Positions 43,477-52,180 are shown, numbered from the stretch's first letter. The stretch: DNA of 64,000 nt from Subdoligranulum variabile (GCA_003343905.1 QAKI01000049.1:1-64000); one strand, 5' to 3'. Numbers and translations are program-made. The notes: generated from the sequence alone by a model not told the origin.

Positions 43477-44390
43477 ACGTGCTTGCCATACACGGCCTTG
43501 CCAAAAGTTTCGGGCGGCAGAAGATCATCGACGGCTTGGACATGGAAGTGCCGGAGGGGAGCGTTTTCGGTTTTATCGGCCGCAACGGCGCGGGCAAGAC
43601 CACGACCATGAAGATGGTCCTGGGGCTTTTGCAGCCCGACCGGGGCGAAATTTTCGTGTGCGACCAGCCGGTTCGCTTCGGCCAGAACAAAACCAACGCC
43701 TGCATCGGCTACCTGCCCGACGTGCCGGAATTTTACAACTATATGACCGCCGCGCAGTATTTGGCGCTGTGCGGGGAGATCGCGGGCATGTCCAAAACCG
43801 ATACGGCGGAAAAGGGGAAGCGCCTGCTTGACCTTGTGGGCCTTGCGGGGGTGGAAAAGCGCGTGGGCGGCTATTCCCGCGGCATGAAGCAGCGTCTGGG
43901 CATCGCGCAGGCATTGCTGGCCGATCCCCGGCTGCTGATCTGCGACGAACCCACCAGCGCACTGGACCCGGTGGGCCGCAAGGAGATCCTGGACATCCTG
44001 TATAAGCTGCGCGGGCGCACGACGGTGCTGTTCTCCACCCATATCCTGTCCGACGTGGAGCGCATCTGCGACCATGTGGCGCTGCTGAACGGCGGCCGCA
44101 TCGCTGTGGGCGGTTCTCTGCCGGAGATCCGGGCGCTGCACAGCCATGACAGCCTGCGGATCGAGTTCTCCCGGGAAGAAGAACTGCGGCGCTTTCAAAG
44201 CCTTGCGGCCGGGCAGCCGATGCTGGCGGGGGCCGAAGTGAAAGGCCGGGAACTGACGCTGCACAGCCGCGAGATGAAACAGACCCAGCGTGCCGTCTTT
44301 GCGGCCCTGGCCGAAGCGGACCTTGCGCCCGTGCGTGTGGAACAGGTGGAACCGTCTCTCGAAAGCCTGTTTTTGGAGGTGATACAATGA
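43473..44390 (+). CDS. ABC transporter ATPase
   Basis: A 305-residue ATPase with Walker A GRNGAGKTTT, signature YSRGMKQRLGIAQ, Walker B LLICDEPTSALDP and switch His in FSTHILSDVERI. The C-terminal extension (about 220-305) is common in ABC-2 exporters. Overlaps by ATGA with both the gene before and the permease after indicate tight coupling. Confidence 0.95.
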   Translation: MNVLAIHGLAKSFGRQKIIDGLDMEVPEGSVFGFIGRNGAGKTTTMKMVLGLLQPDRGEIFVCDQPVRFGQNKTNACIGYLPDVPEFYNYMTAAQYLALCGEIAGMSKTDTAEKGKRLLDLVGLAGVEKRVGGYSRGMKQRLGIAQALLADPRLLICDEPTSALDPVGRKEILDILYKLRGRTTVLFSTHILSDVERICDHVALLNGGRIAVGGSLPEIRALHSHDSLRIEFSREEELRRFQSLAAGQPMLAGAEVKGRELTLHSREMKQTQRAVFAALAEADLAPVRVEQVEPSLESLFLEVIQ

Positions 44391-45145
44391 GCGGGTATCT
44401 GGCATTTGTAAAAAAGGAATTTACCGAGAATATCAAAAACGACCGCTTCCTGATCCTGTTCGCGGTCTTTGTGTTCTTTGGCATGGGCAGTGCGTTCCTG
44501 GCAAAGTACACGCCGCAGATCATCGCGGCGTCCGGCACCGGCCTGGAAGTGACCGCGGACCCCACCGCCCTGGACGCGTGGCAGCAGTTTTACAAAAACA
44601 TTTCCAGCGTGGGGTACAGCGCCTTCCTGATCCTGTTCGGCAGTTGTATGTCCGGCGAATATGCCGGGGGCACGCTGCTTCTGCTGGTGACCAAGGGCCT
44701 GCCCCGGCCCGCGGTGGTGCTGGCAAAGTACACGGTGGCGGCGGTGCTGATGACGGTCTGCTTCTGGTCCGCGTTCGCGGCGGCCTGCATCTATACCGGG
44801 TATCTGTGGCCGGGGGCCGGGCTGGCGCACGTGGGGCTGGCGGCCTTCTTCCTGTGGATGGTGGGGTTCCTGTACCTGGGCATCCTCATGCTGGGGTGCG
44901 TGGCGTTCCGGCAGACTTTCACCTGCATCCTGTTCACCGGCGGGGTCGTGGCGCTGTTATCGCTCCTCGCGCTCGCAAAGCCCCTGGAAGGGATAAACCC
45001 GCTCGTTCTCATGTCCAAAAACGTGGACCTCATTGCCGGTGAGGCCACGGCGGCGGAATTTGCCGCGCCTCTGGCGGTCGCGCTCGTTCTGACGGCGGCG
45101 TCCCTGGGGGCGGCGGTCTGGCTGTTCAATAAAAAGCTGCTCTGA
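44387..45145 (+). CDS. ABC-2-type permease
   Basis: A 252-residue membrane protein with about six spans (FLILFAVFVFFGMGSAFLA at the start, AAVLMTVCFWSAFAAACIY in the middle, LAVALVLTAASLGAAVWLF at the end). It pairs with the preceding ATPase. The substrate is unknown. An IS200 copy has inserted 7 bp after its stop codon, before the operon's apparent terminator. Confidence 0.88.
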   Translation: MSGYLAFVKKEFTENIKNDRFLILFAVFVFFGMGSAFLAKYTPQIIAASGTGLEVTADPTALDAWQQFYKNISSVGYSAFLILFGSCMSGEYAGGTLLLLVTKGLPRPAVVLAKYTVAAVLMTVCFWSAFAAACIYTGYLWPGAGLAHVGLAAFFLWMVGFLYLGILMLGCVAFRQTFTCILFTGGVVALLSLLALAKPLEGINPLVLMSKNVDLIAGEATAAEFAAPLAVALVLTAASLGAAVWLFNKKLL

Positions 45146-45286
45146 AACGGCAGTCAGAACCCCCGGCAAAGCCGGGGGCTTGGGTTAGCCCTAGAAGGGC
45201 ATAATACGGACAACGCCCCTCAAGGGGCCACGAATGGGTCGGCCAACTGCATTGCTGACTCATGGCGGCCCCTTAAGGGGCTGTTT

Positions 45287-45760
45287 TTATGCCTTGGTAT
45301 TCTTGCTACCCGTAAACGGGTCTACGAACTCCTTCATGCTCATTTGGTCTGCTATTTGATCTTCTGCCAACTGCTGCTTGATGTACTCTTGTATCTGCTT
45401 TTTATTTCTTCCGACCGTGTCTACATAGTATCCTCGTGCCCAAAAATGTCTATCCCCATACTTGTACTTCAAATTTGCATGCCGGTCAAATATCATTAAG
45501 CTGCTTTTCCCTTTGAGATATCCCATGATCTGTGATACACTATATTTGGGTGGAATACTGACCAGCATATGAATGTGATCCGGGCACGCTTCTGCTTGTA
45601 TGATCTCTACTCCCTTTTGCTCACACAATTTTCTGAGGATCTGTCCTATATCTTTTTTGATTTTCCCATATACCACCATTCTGCGGTACTTAGGGGCAAA
45701 CACTATATGATATTGGCATCTCCATGTTGTGTGTTGTAAACTTGCTATGTCTTTTTCCAT
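45287..45760 (-). CDS. tnpA: IS200-type transposase TnpA, copy 2
   Basis: A protein identical to copy 1 (157 residues from ATG 45760), with the HUH motif PDHIHM and the candidate catalytic tyrosine in QEYIKQQ intact. The gene is therefore potentially active. Confidence 0.95.
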   Translation of the reverse strand: MEKDIASLQHTTWRCQYHIVFAPKYRRMVVYGKIKKDIGQILRKLCEQKGVEIIQAEACPDHIHMLVSIPPKYSVSQIMGYLKGKSSLMIFDRHANLKYKYGDRHFWARGYYVDTVGRNKKQIQEYIKQQLAEDQIADQMSMKEFVDPFTGSKNTKA

Positions 45761-45767
45761 CTTTTGG

Positions 45768-45825
45768 AACCTCCTGGTATTTTTATTGCAGTTGGCCGAC
45801 CGCAATTCTATTATACCAGGAGGTT
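45768..45825 (-). promoter_or_regulatory. RBS-sequestering leader hairpin of tnpA, copy 2
   Basis: The same 13-bp arms as in copy 1: 45768-45780 contains the Shine-Dalgarno and pairs with 45813-45825, which contains a minus-strand TATAAT. Confidence 0.7.
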
Positions 45826-45909
45826 TTTTCTCTAGGTTTTTTCACTATATAATTTTTTACACTCCCCGGCAGAGCCGGGGGTTGTCTTTGCGCTAAAGCT
45901 AACAAAACG

Positions 45910-45945
45910 AAGCAGGACCCCGGAATTTTCCGGGGCCCTGCTTGC
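45910..45945. terminator. Terminator next to IS copy 2
   Basis: AAGCAGG-A-CCCCGGAA (45910-45925) pairs with TTCCGGGG-C-CCTGCTT (45928-45943). It serves the exporter operon and probably the convergent acetyltransferase gene. Confidence 0.7.
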
Positions 45946-45997
45946 TGTGTGCAGTATATAAAAATCGTGTGCGGACCATGCGGGGAAAGGCGGCGGG

Positions 45998-46582
45998 TCA
46001 GCGGTTTTCGCGGATCACGCGGCAGGGGCTGCCGCAGGCCACCGAGTTGGCGGGAATGTCCCGCGTCACGACGCTGCCCGCGCCGATGACTACGTTATCG
46101 CCGATCGTCACCCCCGGCAGCAGGATGGCCCCGCCGCCGATCCATACGTTGTTGCCCACGATGACCGGGGCCGTCTGGGTCTTGCAGAAGGAGAAAGAGC
46201 CGTCCTCTTTCAGCGGGCCGAAGCGTTTGGCGGCGTCGGTGGGGTGGAAAGCGGTGTAGATCTGCACGTTGGGGGCAATCAGGGCGTTGTCCCCGATCAC
46301 GATGCGGTTGTCGTCCAGGAAGGTGCAGTTCATGTTGACTTCGCAGTTGTTGCCGAAGTAGATGTTGTTGCCGTAATCCACATAGAACGGGGCGGTGATC
46401 CACAGGTTGGCGCCGCGCCCGCCCAGCAGTTCCGTCAGGATCTGGTCCTTGCGCGCGGCGTCGGCCGAGGGCAGCGCATTATACTCCCGCGCCAGATCCT
46501 TGGCGCGGTGCCATTGGTTCAACAGTTCGGGGTCGCCGCAGTCGTACAGTTCCCCGGCCAGCATTTTTTCGCGTTCCGTCAT
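45998..46582 (-). CDS. Sugar O-acetyltransferase (hexapeptide, Maa/LacA type)
   Basis: The start at 46582 (MTEREKMLAGELYDCGDPEL) follows AGGAGG; 194 residues. The N-terminal Maa domain is followed by a left-handed beta-helix of hexapeptide repeats (CTFLDDNRIVIGDNALIAPN; VIVGNNVWIGGGAILLPGVT). The catalytic His is in YTAFHPTD. It transfers acetyl from acetyl-CoA to sugars such as maltose or galactosides. It is monocistronic and divergent from the next ABC operon. Confidence 0.93.
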   Translation of the reverse strand: MTEREKMLAGELYDCGDPELLNQWHRAKDLAREYNALPSADAARKDQILTELLGGRGANLWITAPFYVDYGNNIYFGNNCEVNMNCTFLDDNRIVIGDNALIAPNVQIYTAFHPTDAAKRFGPLKEDGSFSFCKTQTAPVIVGNNVWIGGGAILLPGVTIGDNVVIGAGSVVTRDIPANSVACGSPCRVIRENR

Positions 46583-46631
46583 AGGGAAAACCTCCTTGTT
46601 GGGGCCGCCTGTAGCGGCACGATCTGGCTCC

Positions 46632-46660
46632 ACTATACCACGCCCCGCAAAGGAACACAA
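46632..46660 (-). promoter_or_regulatory. Acetyltransferase promoter
   Basis: On the minus strand, TTGTGT (46655-46660) and TATAGT (46632-46637) are 17 bp apart. Confidence 0.6.
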
Positions 46661-46770
46661 GTTTTTTGCCTTCTTTCCCATGAATCCTCGAAATTTTCAC
46701 AATTTGGCGTTATAATAAAATCTACCTGTGCGGACGCGCCGCGCAGGTCCACAACAGGGGAGGGTACACT

Positions 46771-47730
46771 TTGATCGAAGTCAAGCATCTGACAAAGCGT
46801 TACGGAAAACATACCGCCGTGGAGGATGTCAGCTTTACCGTCGAGGACGGCTGCATCTATGGTCTTTTAGGTCCCAACGGGGCGGGAAAGTCCACCACGA
46901 TGAACATAATGACCGGCTACCTTTCGGCCACCGAGGGCGAAGTGCGTATCAACGGCCATGATATCGTCGAGGAACCGGCGCAGGCCAAGGCGTGCGTCGG
47001 CTACCTGCCGGAACAGCCGCCGCTGTATCAGGATATGACGGTGGCGGAATATCTGGACTTTGTGGCGGAACTCAAGCATGTGCGCAAAAAGGGCGACCGC
47101 CGCGTGGCAGTCAACCGGGCCTGCCGCCGCACCGGGCTGGAGGAGATGGCGCCGCGCCTGATCCGCAACCTGTCCAAGGGCTACCGCCAGCGCGTGGGCA
47201 TTGCCGCGGCGCTGCTGGGCGAACCCAAGATCATCATTCTGGACGAGCCCACCGTCGGGCTGGACCCCGCCCAGATGATCGAGATCCGCGCCCTGATCCG
47301 CGATTTGGGGCGCACGCACACGGTCATCCTTTCCAGCCATATCCTCAGCGAGGTGCAGACGGTCTGCGACCGGATGCTCATCATCGCCGGGGGGCGGCTG
47401 GTGGCCCAGGGCACGCCGGAGGAACTGGCCGGGCGGCTGGCCGCCAAGGGCGCGATCTCGGTCACGGCCCAGGGCAGCCGGGACGCCGTGCTGGCGGCTG
47501 CCGCCACGGTGGAAGGGCTGTCCGATCTGCGGGTGACCGCCGAAAAGGGCGGCGAGGTCAGCTTCACCGCCATCAGCGCGCAGGGTGGCGACCTGCGCGG
47601 CGCGCTTTCGCTGGCGCTGGCGCGGGCAGACTGCCCGGTGGTGAGCATGAGCGCCGAAAACATGAGCCTGGAGGACGTGTTCCTGCAACTGACCGAACAC
47701 CCCGCGCCCGAACAGAAGGAGGAAGCATAA
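46771..47730 (+). CDS. ABC transporter ATPase (GldA-like) of the GldG/DUF4340 operon
   Basis: A 319-residue ATPase with a TTG start at 46771, supported by GGGGAGGG 6 bases upstream. Motifs are GPNGAGKSTT (Walker A), LSKGYRQRVGIA (signature), IIILDEPTVGLDP (Walker B) and SSHILSEV (switch). A C-terminal domain of about 90 residues follows. A TATAAT lies at about 46711. It is first in a four-gene operon with a permease, a GldG-like protein and a DUF4340 protein. Confidence 0.95.
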   Translation: MIEVKHLTKRYGKHTAVEDVSFTVEDGCIYGLLGPNGAGKSTTMNIMTGYLSATEGEVRINGHDIVEEPAQAKACVGYLPEQPPLYQDMTVAEYLDFVAELKHVRKKGDRRVAVNRACRRTGLEEMAPRLIRNLSKGYRQRVGIAAALLGEPKIIILDEPTVGLDPAQMIEIRALIRDLGRTHTVILSSHILSEVQTVCDRMLIIAGGRLVAQGTPEELAGRLAAKGAISVTAQGSRDAVLAAAATVEGLSDLRVTAEKGGEVSFTAISAQGGDLRGALSLALARADCPVVSMSAENMSLEDVFLQLTEHPAPEQKEEA

Positions 47731-47731
47731 C

Positions 47732-48595
47732 ATGGCGGCAATCTTCAAGCGCGAGACCCGCGCCTACTATACCGGCATGATCGGCTATGTGACGGCGGCC
47801 GTCAGCCTGTTCTTTCTGGGGCTGTACTTCACCAACCGCAACCTGATGAGCGCCTCGCCGGATTTTGCCTCGGTGCTGTACACCACCACGATGATCCTGC
47901 TGTTTTTGCTGCCGGCGATCAGCATGCGCAGCTTTGCCGAGGACCGGCGCAACAAGACCGACCAGCTCCTGCTCACCAGCCCGGTGAGCATCCCGGCCAT
48001 CGTGCTGGGCAAGTTCCTGGCGGAATGCGTCGTCTTTGCCGCGCCGCTGGCTGTGGCGGCCGTCATGCCGCTGATCCTGACGGCCTTCGGCAGCGTGTCG
48101 CTGCTGTCGGCCTACAGCGCGCTGTTCGTCTACCTGCTGCTGGGGGCGGCGTGCCTGGCGATCGGCACCTGGATCTCGGCCCTGACCGAAAACCAGATCC
48201 TTGCGTATCTGGCTACCTTCGGCGTGCTGCTGGTGTGCTACCTGATGAACGGCATCCAGACCATGTTCACCAGCGGCGGCATGCTGGCGCTGGTCACCTT
48301 TTTGGCGATCGTGCTGATCGCCGCCGTATTGACCGGCGTGCTCTGCAAAAGCCTGACCGCGGCCTGCGCGGTGTTCTGCGGGGGCAGCGTGGTGCTGATC
48401 GTAGTGTTCGTCATCCGGCCCACCTGGCTGCTGGCCGCCTTTGACGGCGCGCTGGCGGCGCTGGAACTGTTTGCGCCCTTCAACGGCGTGGTGGGCGGTA
48501 TGTTCAGCCTGACCGCCGTTGTGTACTACCTCTCGATCATCGGCCTGTTCCTTTTCCTGACCGGGCAGGCCATCGAACGCCGCCGCTGGGCCTGA
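47732..48595 (+). CDS. ABC-2 permease (GldF-like)
   Basis: A 287-residue protein with about six membrane spans (MIGYVTAAVSLFFLGLYFT near the start; LSIIGLFLFLTGQAIERRRW at the end). The MRSFAEDRRNKTDQLLLTSP element after the second span is typical of the GldF/NosY-like ABC-2 permeases. It begins one base after the ATPase stop. With the next gene it matches the GldF-GldG arrangement known as a putative auxiliary ABC system; the substrate is unknown. Confidence 0.9.
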   Translation: MAAIFKRETRAYYTGMIGYVTAAVSLFFLGLYFTNRNLMSASPDFASVLYTTTMILLFLLPAISMRSFAEDRRNKTDQLLLTSPVSIPAIVLGKFLAECVVFAAPLAVAAVMPLILTAFGSVSLLSAYSALFVYLLLGAACLAIGTWISALTENQILAYLATFGVLLVCYLMNGIQTMFTSGGMLALVTFLAIVLIAAVLTGVLCKSLTAACAVFCGGSVVLIVVFVIRPTWLLAAFDGALAALELFAPFNGVVGGMFSLTAVVYYLSIIGLFLFLTGQAIERRRWA

Positions 48596-48611
48596 AGGGA
48601 GGGGGACGCAG

Positions 48612-50033
48612 ATGGATTTCAAGAAAACATGGCGGGAACTGCACGGCAGCAAAAAGACCTTCCGCAACGGGGTGTATGCCTCGCTGCTGGCGGTGGCGGT
48701 GCTGGCGGTGGTCATCCTGCTCAATCTGGTGCTGCAGGCGCTGCCCACCAAATATACATCGTGGGACATCTCCCTCAATTCGATGTTCACGTTGAGCGAG
48801 ACCAGCAAAAATATGCTGCATGAACTGGATAACGACATCACGGCCTATTACCTGGCTGTTTCCGGGCAGGAGGACGAGAACATCACCCGCCTGCTGGACC
48901 GCTACGCCGACGAAAGCAGCCGCTTTACCTGGCAGCAGCGGGACCCGGTCCTGTACCCCACCTTTGCGGAACAGTACGAGGGGGCCAGCACCGGCAGCGT
49001 GGTGATGACGGCGGGGGACAAGTACGCCGTCGTCGGCTACGGCGATATGTACACGCTGGACATGGACGCCTACTACTACGGCTCCGAGGAATACACCTTT
49101 GATGCCGAGAACGCCCTGACCACCGCCATCGCCAAGGTCACCCGCACGCAGAGTTTTGTGTTGTATGAGCTGACCGGCCACGGCGAAACGGAACTGGGCG
49201 CCGACTTTACCGAGACCCTCGGCAATGCGGGCGTGATGGTGCAAAAACTGAACCTGACCACCGACGGTTCGATCCCGGAGGATGCGGACACCCTGCTCGT
49301 CAACGCGCCCCTTGCCGACGTGACGCAGGAGGAAGCCGACATGCTCGCCGCCTATGTGGCGGGCGGCGGCAAGCTGCTGGTCGATACCGACTTCACGCTT
49401 GAAACGCCGAACCTTGATTCGGTCCTGGCGGCCTGCGGCATGACCCGCCAGCCGGGCCTGCTGGTGGAGACCGACGCGGACCACTACCCCTACGGCTATC
49501 CCCAGACCTACCTGCTGCCCAACATCGAACCCAGCGAGATCCTGGCCGGTATGAGCAGCGGCATGATGGTCTATGCGCCCATCGCGCAGGGCATCGTGAC
49601 GGCGGACGGCAGCGGATATACCTTCACGCCGCTGCTGACCACCGGCGACAGCGCCTATTCGCTGGAAAACTACGCCACGGCCGAGACCGCCCAAAAATCC
49701 GCCACCGACCCCGAAGGCACCTTCAACGTGGCGGTGGCTGCGGAAAACAGCGCCACCGGTGCGCGCGTGGTGTGGATCAACTGCCCCAACGTGCTGCTTT
49801 CGGGCATGAACCAGAGCGTTTCCGGCGGCAATGCGCAATTCCTGGGCTGCATCGTCAACTGGTTCAACGACCAGCAGACCACGGCGGTCATCAGCGGCAA
49901 GAGCATGAGCGCCATGAGCCTTTCGGTGCCCAGCGGGGCGCGCACGGGCCTGAGCCTGCTGTTCGTCTTTGTGCTGCCCATCGCCTGCCTTGTGACCGGC
50001 GCGGCAATCTGCCTGATCCGGCGCCGCCGCTGA
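48612..50033 (+). CDS. GldG-family ABC auxiliary protein
   Basis: A 473-residue protein with an N-terminal membrane anchor (YASLLAVAVLAVVILLNLVL), a large extracytoplasmic region and a C-terminal span (SLLFVFVLPIACLVTGAAIC). The domain reads as the ABC-type uncharacterised transport (GldG) family: TLSETSKNMLHELDNDITAY, VLYELTGHGE and YVAGGGKLLVDTD. Such proteins sit with ABC-2 permeases, and in Bacteroidetes a relative takes part in gliding; in Firmicutes the role is unknown. Confidence 0.88.
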   Translation: MDFKKTWRELHGSKKTFRNGVYASLLAVAVLAVVILLNLVLQALPTKYTSWDISLNSMFTLSETSKNMLHELDNDITAYYLAVSGQEDENITRLLDRYADESSRFTWQQRDPVLYPTFAEQYEGASTGSVVMTAGDKYAVVGYGDMYTLDMDAYYYGSEEYTFDAENALTTAIAKVTRTQSFVLYELTGHGETELGADFTETLGNAGVMVQKLNLTTDGSIPEDADTLLVNAPLADVTQEEADMLAAYVAGGGKLLVDTDFTLETPNLDSVLAACGMTRQPGLLVETDADHYPYGYPQTYLLPNIEPSEILAGMSSGMMVYAPIAQGIVTADGSGYTFTPLLTTGDSAYSLENYATAETAQKSATDPEGTFNVAVAAENSATGARVVWINCPNVLLSGMNQSVSGGNAQFLGCIVNWFNDQQTTAVISGKSMSAMSLSVPSGARTGLSLLFVFVLPIACLVTGAAICLIRRRR

Positions 50034-50056
50034 ACTGAAAAAAGGAGAAACTGCCT

Positions 50057-51076
50057 GTGAATCGAAAAAAGATCCTGCCGCTGGCGGTGCTGGCGGCGGT
50101 GGTGCTGGTGCTGGCCGCCGTGCTGGTGCTGCTCAAGACCGCGCCGCAGGAGCAAAGCGCGGGGATCGCCCTGTGCGATTTTTCCGCGGATAGCATCGAC
50201 CGGCTTTCCTACAGCGGCGAAAATACCGACGTGTCGCTGCTCAAAGGGGAGGACGGCAGCTGGCTGCTGGAATCCGACCCCACGCTGCCGCTGGAACAGC
50301 AGAGCGTGCAGTCTTTGCTGGAGGACGTGGCCGCCCTGACGGCGGACCGCTGCCTGCAGGGGGATGAGCGCGCCGGCATCCCGGAGCGGAGCGAAACGCC
50401 GCTGATGGAATTTGCCATCGCCAGCGGCACGTCGGAACGCACGCTGACGGTGGACCAGGCCAACGACGTGGCGGACATCTACTATGTCTACGACGAAGCG
50501 GGCGAGGTGTATTCCGTACCCCAGTCGCAGTTCTTCGGCCTGTGCAAGACGCCGCGGGAACTCTACGCCCCGCAAAAGCTGACGCAGCAGACCAGCGACG
50601 ATATAACTTCCCTGCAGGTCGGCGACCTGCGGTTCGTGCAGACGGACGACGTCTGGACGCTGGCCGACGACCCGGACTACCCGCTGGACCAAAGCGCGGT
50701 AAACCGCATGGCCAATACCCTGTGCGGCGTGCAGACCAGTTGGAGCATCACTTCGCCGGAAGCGGACAGCACCTATGGCCTGGATACGCCGGACACAACG
50801 GCCACGGCGGTCTTTGCCGACGGCACTGAACTGACCGTGCGCTGGGGCGCGCTGACGCCGGAGGACGAGAGCCTTTGCTACCTGTCCGCCGACAGCGCCC
50901 CCACGGTGGTGTATGAAGCGGATGCGGATTACAAGGCGGTCTTTGCCGTGACGAAGGAAAGCCTGTACGATGCCGACGCTACAGCGGAAACCGCCGCGGC
51001 GGATGAAGGCTCCATCATTGCCGAACACCCGGTGGGCGGTGCCGACGACTATATAGACGCAAGCAGCGCCGGGTGA
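50057..51076 (+). CDS. DUF4340 protein, membrane-anchored
   Basis: A 339-residue protein with a GTG start at 50057 and AAAGGAG upstream. One N-terminal span (LPLAVLAAVVLVLAAVLVLL) anchors a beta-rich external region with two DUF4340-like repeats (LLKGEDGSWLLESDPTLPLE; FVQTDDVWTLADDPDYPLDQ). It is last in the ABC/GldF/GldG operon, a combination seen in many bacteria without assigned function. Confidence 0.88.
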   Translation: MNRKKILPLAVLAAVVLVLAAVLVLLKTAPQEQSAGIALCDFSADSIDRLSYSGENTDVSLLKGEDGSWLLESDPTLPLEQQSVQSLLEDVAALTADRCLQGDERAGIPERSETPLMEFAIASGTSERTLTVDQANDVADIYYVYDEAGEVYSVPQSQFFGLCKTPRELYAPQKLTQQTSDDITSLQVGDLRFVQTDDVWTLADDPDYPLDQSAVNRMANTLCGVQTSWSITSPEADSTYGLDTPDTTATAVFADGTELTVRWGALTPEDESLCYLSADSAPTVVYEADADYKAVFAVTKESLYDADATAETAAADEGSIIAEHPVGGADDYIDASSAG

Positions 51077-51138
51077 CCCGCGCGTTTGCGGAAGGGAATA
51101 ATCCCGCCAGAGCTGCAAACAATACGCATCTATCATGA

Positions 51139-51181
51139 CCCCGCCGGAACGGCTGCAAATGCGGTTCCGGCGGGGCTTTTT
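51139..51181 (+). terminator. Terminator of the GldG/DUF4340 operon
   Basis: A 12-bp stem (51139-51150 with 51164-51175) is followed by a T run. Confidence 0.88.
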
Positions 51182-51322
51182 GTGCTGTTTCTGCTTTTCA
51201 TTCTGCCCGTTACCGCGTGAATGCGGGCACGGAAGCGGGCCTTGCGCCAAACACCCGCGGCAGGGAACAGGCAAAACGGCAGGGGCAGCAAAAAAACATT
51301 ATAAATACCGCGTGAATGTATC

Positions 51323-51350
51323 TTGACAGGTGTGCGGTATCTGCTATAAT
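51323..51350 (+). promoter_or_regulatory. Strong promoter for the small-protein genes
   Basis: TTGACA (51323-51328) and TATAAT (51345-51350) are 16 bp apart, both perfect consensus. The 438-bp stretch 51077-51514 otherwise holds the terminator above and a leader of about 155 bases with a direct repeat AAACGGTCC; no gene is seen there. Confidence 0.85.
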
Positions 51351-51514
51351 GTAGACATACCGAACAAATGTATTTAACCGGAAAGGAGCGGATCGCATAC
51401 CGAACAATAGGGAAACTGCGGCGCGCAGCGAGGAAAACGGTCCGAATCAAACGGTCCCCGCCGCGCGGCACGCCCCGGCAAAATCAGCCCATCACAGGGA
51501 AGGAGGTACTTTTT

Positions 51515-51801
51515 ATGACAGAACAGAGAATGGAAAACGCGATGGAACAGTTTGGCGGCGCGGTCGAAACCACCGTGGAAGGCGCGGCGGCAGTCCTTGA
51601 CCGGTCTATGGATCGCATGTGGGGGTTCCGCCCGGTGCGCTTTGCCGGAAGGGCGCTCACCCTCGCGGCGGGGGCCGGACTTATGGCAAGCTCGGTCCCA
51701 CTTAAAAAGGGTATCACAAGGCCGCAAAAGCCTGCCTGATCGGCGGCGGTGTGATCGTGGAGGCCCAAATTCTCGAACTGGCCCTGATCAGACGGGATTG
51801 A
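51515..51801 (+). pseudogene. Small protein gene with apparent -1 frame change
   Basis: ATG 51515 (MTEQRMENAMEQFGGAVETT) follows AAGGAGG. Frame 1 stops at 51739 after 74 residues, shortly after LALTL-like hydrophobic LTLAAGAGLMASSVPLKK. Reading on in the -1 frame after CTT-AAA-AAG gives GYHKAAKACLIGGGVIVEAQ and a short end at TGA 51799, a sensible continuation with a second hydrophobic part. Either one base is missing in the A/G run at 51704-51711 or ribosomes shift there. Function unknown; a small membrane-associated protein is likely. Confidence 0.55.
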
Positions 51802-51822
51802 AACAGGAAAGGAGCATTGGCT

Positions 51823-51978
51823 ATGCGCAGACTGTGGTTTTGGATCAGATTGGCAGTGGTCGTCGGCATGTCGGTGGTGGCTGTTCTGGAAGTGCTGGGG
51901 GACCGCCGCAGAACGTCCGTTGCGGGTGGCAGTCCCAGCGAATCGGTCCCGCAGGAAACGGCAGGGACCGAAGGCTGA
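51823..51978 (+). CDS. Small single-span membrane protein
   Basis: A 51-residue frame starting MRRLWFWIRLAVVVGMSVVA, with AAAGGAG upstream at the right spacing. It has one membrane span and a polar, Ser/Glu-rich C-terminus (SPSESVPQETAGTEG). It lies 21 bp after the frameshifted small gene and shares its promoter. No family is recognised. Confidence 0.55.
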   Translation: MRRLWFWIRLAVVVGMSVVAVLEVLGDRRRTSVAGGSPSESVPQETAGTEG

Positions 51979-52129
51979 CAGCCGGGGTGCGCCCCTGAAC
52001 AGCGCGGGAAGTCCCGTTCTGTTTGTCCCCCCCCACATACAGCGCCGCCGCGCGGGCACGCGGAAATCCTGCCGCCCGTGCGGCGGCTTTGCTGCGCGGC
52101 AAAACCGGGGAGCGGCGACGCCGTTCGGG

Positions 52130-52158
52130 TTGCCCGGCGGCCCATCCCATGCTATAAT
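52130..52158 (+). promoter_or_regulatory. GH3 gene promoter
   Basis: TTGCCC (52130-52135) and TATAAT (52153-52158) are 17 bp apart, 23 bp before the start codon. Confidence 0.7.
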
Positions 52159-52180
52159 ACAGGGCAGGAGGGCGGAAACT

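Larger units (their letters stand above)
45152..45906 (-). mobile_element. IS200/IS605-family element, copy 2
   Basis: The same 755-bp unit as 36405-37159, in the same orientation. Identity appears complete by reading, which indicates very recent transposition. Subterminal hairpins lie at 45160-45178 and 45864-45880. It lies between the permease stop and a terminator hairpin. Confidence 0.93.

Noticed and set aside
36405..45906. Composite transposon carrying coaX, coaBC, asnB and the exporter between two IS copies
   Set aside because: The enclosed genes are mostly housekeeping, each IS sits between a gene and its own terminator, and there is no sign that the whole segment moved. Two independent insertions explain the layout better.
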